Below are positions 6,954 to 15,420 of a DNA stretch of 15,420 nucleotides, one piece after another. Position 1 is the first letter of the stretch. Each line of letters opens with the position of its first letter. A program made the position numbers and the translations under genes. Source of the stretch: DASWIP01 sp036397635 (GTDB lineage: Bacteria > Actinomycetota > AC-67); contig DASWIP010000124.1 of the NCBI GenBank assembly GCA_036397635.1, forward strand, positions 1-15,420, in the 5' to 3' direction. The notes beneath the pieces were generated by a model that saw only the letters and a program-made list of their open reading frames with translations, did not search any database and was not told the DNA's origin.

Positions 6954-9718
6954 AGCCAGAACGCGTCGCGCAGCCGGCGGGCGACCAGCAGCGCGGGCAG
7001 CAGCAGGAGCCCGATCACCAGCCAGCCCGGCGCAGCCCCGGTGGCGGGAAGCTGACGATTCGCGAGCACCTTCGGCGGCGCCGGACGCGCCTGCGCCTCG
7101 ACGTCCACGAGGTTCTCGAAGACCTGCCACCCGGTCCAGGTCAGCGCATAGCTCGCCAGGCCGAACGGATGGTCGTACCGCTCGGTGGGCGAGGGCAGCA
7201 AGGCGCCGGCCACGCGGATCGCGCCCTTCCCGAAGGCCAGCTCGCCCAGCACTGTGAACTGGCTCTCGACGCGCGCGACCGTGCGACCACCTGCGTTGTC
7301 CCAGGCCGCGTCACTGATCCCCCAGACCGGGGCAGCGCCGCTCTGGGTGGGCTCCGGGTTGTCGATCGAGTAGCCGATCGGGATCGGCTCGTAGGTCTGG
7401 TGCCGGTTCCCCGACCCTTCGGCCGCGCCGGCGACGTTGACGTCTTTGGCCAGGGGGTCGTCGTAGGTGGGGCCGTTGGCGTTGTTGAAGCCCATCCAGC
7501 CCGCGTATTCGTGGATCCGTCGAACCTCCAGGTCCGGATCGCCGGTCAGCGTCGGGACGGCCTGCATCGCCCCGTCCAGCAGCACCAGGGTCCCGCCGGA
7601 TCGCGTGTACGCGCTCAGCGCCGCGTAGTACGCGTCGTGGTCGCGCTTCGAGAGCGTGCTGCGCGACGGCTTCTCCTCGTCCCATCCGTCGAGCGGGTCG
7701 TCGGACAGCACCACCACGTCGTAGGAGGACAGCCGGCCGGGCTGCTCGATGATCCGCTGGGCGGTGAGCGCGTCGAACCGGTTCTCCTCCGGCAGGAACT
7801 GGTTCAACTCGTCGAAGAAGTCGAACTGGGTGGCGCGGTAGGGCATCTGCCCCGGATCGGCTTCGGCGAGATCGTCGTCGAACAGGACCTCGAACGTGTA
7901 GGGACCGGGTGTGGTGAGGTTGTCCAGCAGGATCCGATACACGCCGGGCGGCGGCATGTTCGCCGTCACGGTCATCGAGTTTGTCAGGTACGGGTTCCCC
8001 TGGTTGTAGTGGCGCGCGACCGTCACCCACTCGCCGTCGTCGGGATCCGCGTCGTGGGGATCGGTGGCGAAGCGCTGCAGCTCGAAGGTCGCGCCGGTGA
8101 AGTCGTTGGTGGTGTGCGTCGCCGCGAACGAGACGTTGACGGTCACGCCCCCGTTGAGCACGCCCTGGGCCGGTCCATCGAGGACCACATCCTCGGATAC
8201 GCAGCCGGTGTGGCATGCGAGCGGACCCGTGATGGCATCTTGCGTGGGGAGCTTGTTCGCCGCAGCGAAGCCGACCGAGTGCCCGGGGTTCTGCTTGACG
8301 TTGTCGTATCGCACGTAGGCTCCGCGCGCGCGGAAGGGGAATCGAACGTTCGTGGTCTGGGTGCGCAGGGTCGTATCGATGTCCGCGTAGACCAAGCCCT
8401 TGTTGCCGGCGACGTGGAGCTGCTCGAGCTCGGGGATGAAGCACGAGCCGACGCCGCAGTTGCTGATGTGGGACAGCGCCATCTCGTTGTCCATCCCGAT
8501 CGAGTTCAAGCCGATCGGGCTGTTCATCCAGTCGCCGTACGAACCGGTGGTCGTGTAGTCGATCGTGTCCCAGACGGTGCCCCACTGCTGGGGATACATC
8601 TGGCCGACCTGCCCGAGCACCGGCAAGTTCACCGTCCGGCGGGGCGCGCCGTAGGGCACGATCAGTTCGGACCAGCTCAGCCGCTCGAGCGCGTCCCGCT
8701 GCGTCTGCTGTGCGATCGTCCTGATCCTGGTGTTCTTGCGGTAGTCGTTCTGTCCGGCGGGGAGCATGGTGTAGGTCAGCACGGGCGCGCCGCCCATGCC
8801 GTGGAGGTCGATACCGCTGCCCCAGTTGTCGCCGCGGGCCTGCAACGCCTCGGCGAAATACTTGGTCTCCGGCTCGGACCCGGGGGAGTAGGGAGCGTAG
8901 CTATATCCCATGGTCGGCCAGTCGCGGTTCGGATCCACACCGTTCCCCGTGTAGCGCTGGTAATGGTTGGCGCCGGCGCGGTCGCCGCGGTGCCAGCCGT
9001 CCGGGTTGTTGTAGGTGAAGTACAGCTCGGTGCGCTTGAGCACCTCGCCGACCGTGAGGCTGTCGGAGTCCCAATGGAGCAGCCGCGCCGGGAACCCGCC
9101 GCGGCCGGCCTCGAACTCGCCCATCTTCACGTGTGTCTGTTTCGCGCAGATCGCGTCCGCGCGCGCGGCCTCGAGCCCGCCCAGCGTCTCGCAGTACGCG
9201 TAGGTCACCATGTCCTCGAGCGCGCGCGTCCCGCCCTCGACGCCGGCTCGCTCGATTCCGTGCAGCGACAGGCCGAACACGAACCGGACCTTCTCCGTTG
9301 CCGGCACGGTCTCGTCGGTCACCCGCGCCATGATCAGCGGCAGACGCTCTCGCTGGCCGGCGAGCCACAGCCCGGACGACACGGCATCGGGCTCGTCGAG
9401 CAGCTCGTGCAGTTGCCAGACCTCGAGGAACCGGTCGTAGCGCGACTGCAGGAAGCTCAGTCCGTTCCAGATCTCGGATCCGCCGGGCAGCGACGGGTCG
9501 CCGAACTGGATGAAGTCCGCCGCCGGGAGGAGGCCTTCGGCGAGGGGGTCGCTGCTGGCGCCTGCGAGCGGGTCGGGGAAGACGCGGCCGCACTGCGCAT
9601 ACGTCGCCGCGGTATTGCAGGTGACCGCCGCGTGCGCCGCGGGGGGCGTCGGCAGCGCGACGAGCGCCGCACCCAGCAGGGCGGCGGCGAGAAGGATCGG
9701 GACTGTTCTGCGGCTCAT
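6950..9718 (-). CDS. Secreted, sortase-anchored M14-family zinc carboxypeptidase
   Basis: A 922-residue surface enzyme. Residues 1-31 form a signal peptide (MSRRT, hydrophobic AAALLGAALVAL, AHA-A cleavage site). Residues ~90-450 carry the M14 fold: HGIE (H153, E156, first zinc ligands), NPDG (238-241), GVDPNRDWP (260-268), DLHG (H306, third zinc ligand) and NEMALSH with E412 as likely catalytic Glu. A beta-sandwich-like segment (~510-615) and an alpha/beta domain (~640-860, with SYDVVVLSDDPLDGW and GGTLVLLDGA, resembling a class I glutamine-amidotransferase-like fold) follow. The C terminus is a sorting signal: LPATG (890-894), a hydrophobic helix and ARRLR. It should cut peptides or peptidoglycan-like substrates outside the cell; the substrate is unknown. 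ATG 9718 has GGGGGAG about six bases upstream. The gene ends inside the MITE repeat. Confidence 0.88.
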   Translation of the reverse strand: MSRRTVPILLAAALLGAALVALPTPPAAHAAVTCNTAATYAQCGRVFPDPLAGASSDPLAEGLLPAADFIQFGDPSLPGGSEIWNGLSFLQSRYDRFLEVWQLHELLDEPDAVSSGLWLAGQRERLPLIMARVTDETVPATEKVRFVFGLSLHGIERAGVEGGTRALEDMVTYAYCETLGGLEAARADAICAKQTHVKMGEFEAGRGGFPARLLHWDSDSLTVGEVLKRTELYFTYNNPDGWHRGDRAGANHYQRYTGNGVDPNRDWPTMGYSYAPYSPGSEPETKYFAEALQARGDNWGSGIDLHGMGGAPVLTYTMLPAGQNDYRKNTRIRTIAQQTQRDALERLSWSELIVPYGAPRRTVNLPVLGQVGQMYPQQWGTVWDTIDYTTTGSYGDWMNSPIGLNSIGMDNEMALSHISNCGVGSCFIPELEQLHVAGNKGLVYADIDTTLRTQTTNVRFPFRARGAYVRYDNVKQNPGHSVGFAAANKLPTQDAITGPLACHTGCVSEDVVLDGPAQGVLNGGVTVNVSFAATHTTNDFTGATFELQRFATDPHDADPDDGEWVTVARHYNQGNPYLTNSMTVTANMPPPGVYRILLDNLTTPGPYTFEVLFDDDLAEADPGQMPYRATQFDFFDELNQFLPEENRFDALTAQRIIEQPGRLSSYDVVVLSDDPLDGWDEEKPSRSTLSKRDHDAYYAALSAYTRSGGTLVLLDGAMQAVPTLTGDPDLEVRRIHEYAGWMGFNNANGPTYDDPLAKDVNVAGAAEGSGNRHQTYEPIPIGYSIDNPEPTQSGAAPVWGISDAAWDNAGGRTVARVESQFTVLGELAFGKGAIRVAGALLPSPTERYDHPFGLASYALTWTGWQVFENLVDVEAQARPAPPKVLANRQLPATGAAPGWLVIGLLLLPALLVARRLRDAFWL

Positions 9719-9822
9719 CTGACTCCCCCCTGGAGTTCGACGACTCAAGGCTAGATACCTGTCCGCCGCGGGTGCAAACCGCCGGGGCAGGGCCCTGATG
9801 GCTCCGGTACACTCCGGGGCCT
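9719..9822. promoter_or_regulatory. Divergent intergenic region with -10 TACACT for the epimerase gene
   Basis: This 104-base gap separates the divergent peptidase and cupin genes. On the plus strand TACACT (9808-9813) stands nine bases before ATG 9823, leaving almost no 5' UTR and no Shine-Dalgarno. On the minus strand GGGGGGAG (about 9724-9731) is the peptidase ribosome site, so that gene is leadered. A peptidase promoter is not obvious. Confidence 0.45.
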
Positions 9823-10359
9823 ATGGCAAAAGTTCGCGAATCTGACGTGGTCTCGGGCGTGTACCTCGTCGAGCCCGAGCCGATCGAGGACGAGCGCGGC
9901 CGGTTCACCGAGATCTTCCGGCGCGAGTGGGTCCCCGACGGCAAGGAAGTCGTGCAGGTGAACCGATCCGACTCCAAGGCCGGGACCCTTCGAGGGATGC
10001 ACTACCACCTGTTCCAGGCCGATTACTGGGTGGTGACGCACGGCCGCGCCTTCATCGCGCTGTTCGACTTCCGCGCCTCGTCCAAGACCCCCGAGGCGAT
10101 CGAGGCCCTCGAGGTCGATGGCGCCGATCAGCTCGGCATCTACATCCCGCCCGGCGTCGCCCACGGTTTCTACGCGCTGACCGACACGACGCTGATGTAC
10201 ATGGTCGACCAGTATTTCGATGGCACCGACGAGCTCGGCATCTACTATGAGGATCCGGGCCTGAACATCGGATGGCCGGACGGGGAGCGGATCGTCTCCG
10301 AGCGGGACGCGACCTGCCCGATGATGGCGGAGATCGAGGAGGACAACCTGCCGTTCTGA
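9823..10359 (+). CDS. RmlC-like dTDP-4-dehydrosugar 3,5-epimerase (cupin)
   Basis: A 178-residue cupin of the dTDP-4-dehydrorhamnose epimerase family, which epimerises C3 and C5 of dTDP-4-keto-6-deoxyglucose for rhamnose or related sugars in the cytoplasm. Visible landmarks are DERGRFTEIF (23-32), SKAGTLRGMHYH (51-62, catalytic His region), GIYIPPGVAHGFYAL (105-119, with H114), and YFDGTDELGIYYEDPGLNIGWP near the end. The length is normal for the family. The segment usually reading (Q)GKLVRV, with the conserved Lys, is ADYWVVTHG here and lacks that Lys, so the exact reaction could differ (3- or 5-epimerase only, or another keto-sugar). No other rml genes are nearby. It starts at ATG 9823, probably leaderless, and is followed 31 bases later by metH. 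Confidence 0.8.
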   Translation: MAKVRESDVVSGVYLVEPEPIEDERGRFTEIFRREWVPDGKEVVQVNRSDSKAGTLRGMHYHLFQADYWVVTHGRAFIALFDFRASSKTPEAIEALEVDGADQLGIYIPPGVAHGFYALTDTTLMYMVDQYFDGTDELGIYYEDPGLNIGWPDGERIVSERDATCPMMAEIEEDNLPF

Positions 10360-10386
10360 ACGTCTCGCGACGAAGGACCCCCTGGC

Positions 10387-10390
10387 TAGG

Positions 10391-10392
<2 letters not shown>
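10387..10392 (+). promoter_or_regulatory. -10 element TAGGAT, leaderless start option for metH
   Basis: TAGGAT (10387-10392) is followed by seven bases (GGGCCCG) and ATG 10400. It overlaps the alternative ATG 10391, which argues for 10400 (MNGFLDALGERIL) as the real start if this promoter is used. Confidence 0.45.
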
Positions 10393-13860
<3,468 letters not shown>

Positions 13861-13861
<1 letters not shown>

Positions 13862-15282
13862 TGAACCCACGGCGGATGCTCGTCGCGCTCGGCGCCGCCT
13901 ATCTCGTGGCGCAGCTCGCACTGCTGCACATGGCCCGCATCCCAACATATGACGAGGCCGTCTATATCTCGCAGGTGTCGTCGCGGCTCGATGCGATCCG
14001 GTTCAGCCCGCACCGCGCGCGCGGTATCGTCGTGCTGATCGCACCGGTGACGCTGCTCGGCGCGAGCGGCTGGCCGTTGCACGTCTTCCTGGCGGTCGTG
14101 TCCTCAGCCGGTCTGGTCGCGGCGTTCTGGCCGTGGATCCGCGCCCTGGGATCCGCGGCACCGATCGCGGCGCTCATCTTCGCCTCGACATGGCTGGGTC
14201 TGTTCTACGGATCCGCGGCGATGCCGAACCTGCCCGAGGCGCTGCTTGCGGTCGGCGCGGCAGGTCTGATCGCTCGCGGTCTGGACAACGCCCGTCGCGA
14301 CGTCTGGCTCGGTGGGGGGATCCTTGCCCTCGCCGGTCTCTTCCGGCCCACCGACGCCATCGCTGTCGGCGCCGGCCTCGTCGTCGCAACGCTGCTGCTG
14401 TCCCGGCGCGCGAGAGCTCGGACCATCACGGTGATCGTGCTCGCGGTCGTCGTCGGCTGGGTGCCGTGGACGATCGAATCGTTCGCTCGCCTCGATGGGC
14501 CGGTTGCTGCGCTGCGCGAAGCCCAGCAGATCCAGGAGACCAACATCGGACCCAACATCCGCGAGCATCTCGAGATGACCGACGGCCCGCTCGTGGGGCC
14601 CGCCCGGTCGGACCCGATCCCCCCCGCCGGCGTGGCGTGGTGGACGGCGATCGCCGCGTTGACGATCGTCGGCCTGGCGGCGAGTCGCAAGGATCCGGTA
14701 TGGCGTCCCGCGGTCCTGGCGACGGTCGTTGCCGCCGCCGCGGCCGCGCCCTACCTGCTGATAAAAGGTCCGAGCGCGCCCAGGTTCCTTCTCCCTGCCT
14801 ACGGGCTGGTCGCCCTGCCGATGGCTCTCGGGCTGCTCGCATCTGTGCGCTGGGCATCCGCCCGGATCGGCCGGGCCGTCGCCGTCGCCGGTGTGGCGCT
14901 GCTGGCGCTTGTCTGGCTGGTCGGGCACGCGGCGGCAGCGCGCGTCATCCAGCAGCGCAAGGTCGTCGAACCCGGGATCGCCTTCCGGGCGATCGGGGAG
15001 GAGATGCGCGAGCGCGCCGGCGGCGTTCCCTGCTCGTTCGCAAGCTCGTCGAACCATCCGCAGATCTCGTTCGTGGCGTCCTGCGGGGGGCGGGCGCTCA
15101 GGCCGACGAACGAGTACGGGATCGACGAACGCCTGCGGAAAGCAGCGGAGGACGGCGAGCGCGTGTACCTCACTGCCAAGCAGCCGGCCACGGAGCCGCC
15201 CTTCTCGGAATGGGTCTGGGCACAGGTGGCGGACACGCGCTGGTGGATCGCCGAGCCGGCGGGGCAGGCCCGCGGCCCTTAG
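13861..15282 (+). CDS. Polytopic membrane protein, GT-C-type glycosyltransferase-like
   Basis: A 473-residue integral membrane protein. A first membrane helix (~6-26) is followed by an outer loop with YDEAVYIS (D31-E32), the acidic pair expected in the first loop of GT-C / PMT_2-type glycosyltransferases, which use lipid-linked sugars. About ten further hydrophobic segments run to ~355 (for example VVLIAPVTLLG, AAPIAALIFASTWLGLFYG, ITVIVLAVVVGWVPW, AVAVAGVALLALVWLVG), with LAGLFRPTDAIAVG and KGPSAPRFLLPAYG as typical loops. The last ~115 residues form a soluble domain. The specific sugar or acceptor cannot be read. The start ATG overlaps the metH stop (TGATG), so translation is coupled; a functional link with methionine synthesis is not evident. 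The TAG stop (15280-15282) is the first three bases of the second MITE copy, so the C terminus may be altered relative to the ancestor. Confidence 0.7.
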
Positions 15283-15420
15283 TGTCTCGTTAGGGAAATC
15301 CTTTTACCGTCAGAACGCGCCTGCATCCCCGATTGCTGCGTTGCTCGTCGGTTGCATATTCCCTGAATATGCGCCCTCCTCGCGCCTTGCACTCGGGGCG
15401 CAGATCGCGCCCTGAACGGC
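15280..15420. mobile_element. MITE-like palindromic element, copy 2 (cut by window edge)
   Basis: TAGTGTCTCGTTAGGGA onward is identical to copy 1 at a constant offset of 8493 bases, except G15343 for T6850. The window ends at GAACGGC, so the last ~26 bases and right inverted repeat are outside. The left flank is CCT-TAG where copy 1 has CC-CTAG, so the shared element end is TAGTGTC or AGTGTC. Confidence 0.8.

Noticed and set aside
7169..9754. Very long open frame on the plus strand opposite the M14 peptidase gene
   Set aside because: It has an Arg/Val/Gly/His-rich composition without domains and mirrors a gene with clear catalytic motifs on the other strand; long antisense frames are expected in GC-rich DNA.
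10360..10390. Cobalamin or SAM riboswitch before metH
   Set aside because: Only 31 bases separate the genes, with no B12-box or other conserved core; a leaderless start leaves no room.

Overview
The window looks like a GC-rich chromosomal segment of a probably deep-branching Actinomycetota-like bacterium. The evidence is the 16S rRNA sequence, a DUF1918 protein with a Lys/Ala-rich histone-like tail, a sortase-type LPXTG surface protein, and several promoters of the leaderless type (TANNNT seven bases before ATG). The placement is tentative, because no tree could be built.

Layout. 1-156 (-) is the 5' end of a CheB-type methylesterase gene. 320-904 (+) encodes an unrecognised helical protein preceded by a strong hairpin. 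926-1318 (-) is the DUF1918/H1-like gene. 1319-3551 is a self-contained 16S rRNA transcription unit: promoter, structured leader, 16S, 70-base tail and terminator, with no tRNA, 23S or 5S gene after it. The 16S gene is interrupted between E. coli positions 1498 and 1499 by a 248-base ORF-less group I intron (3158-3405), for which P1-P10 can be drawn. Directly behind the terminator sits a complete group IIC intron (3552-5449) with its own reverse transcriptase/maturase. One rRNA unit therefore carries two different self-splicing ribozymes.

Convergent with this unit, on the minus strand, are a DUF2277 gene (6510-6716) and an overlapping RsmC/RlmG-like methyltransferase gene (5461-6513). A 168-bp palindromic MITE-like element (6786-6953) separates them from a large secreted, cell-wall-anchored M14 metallocarboxypeptidase gene (6950-9718, -). 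A second copy of the element begins at 15280 and runs off the window. On the plus strand follow an RmlC-like cupin epimerase gene (9823-10359), cobalamin-dependent methionine synthase metH (10391-13861), and a GT-C-like polytopic membrane protein gene (13861-15282) that overlaps the metH stop by one base. Each MITE copy supplies the TAG stop of the gene that runs into it.

The main points of interest are the group I intron in the decoding-site strand of 16S helix 44, which splits the universal 1492R primer site; a 515F-site mismatch in the same gene; the stand-alone 16S unit; the IIC intron behind its terminator, whose ORF runs through domain V; and the MITE copies placed at stop codons.
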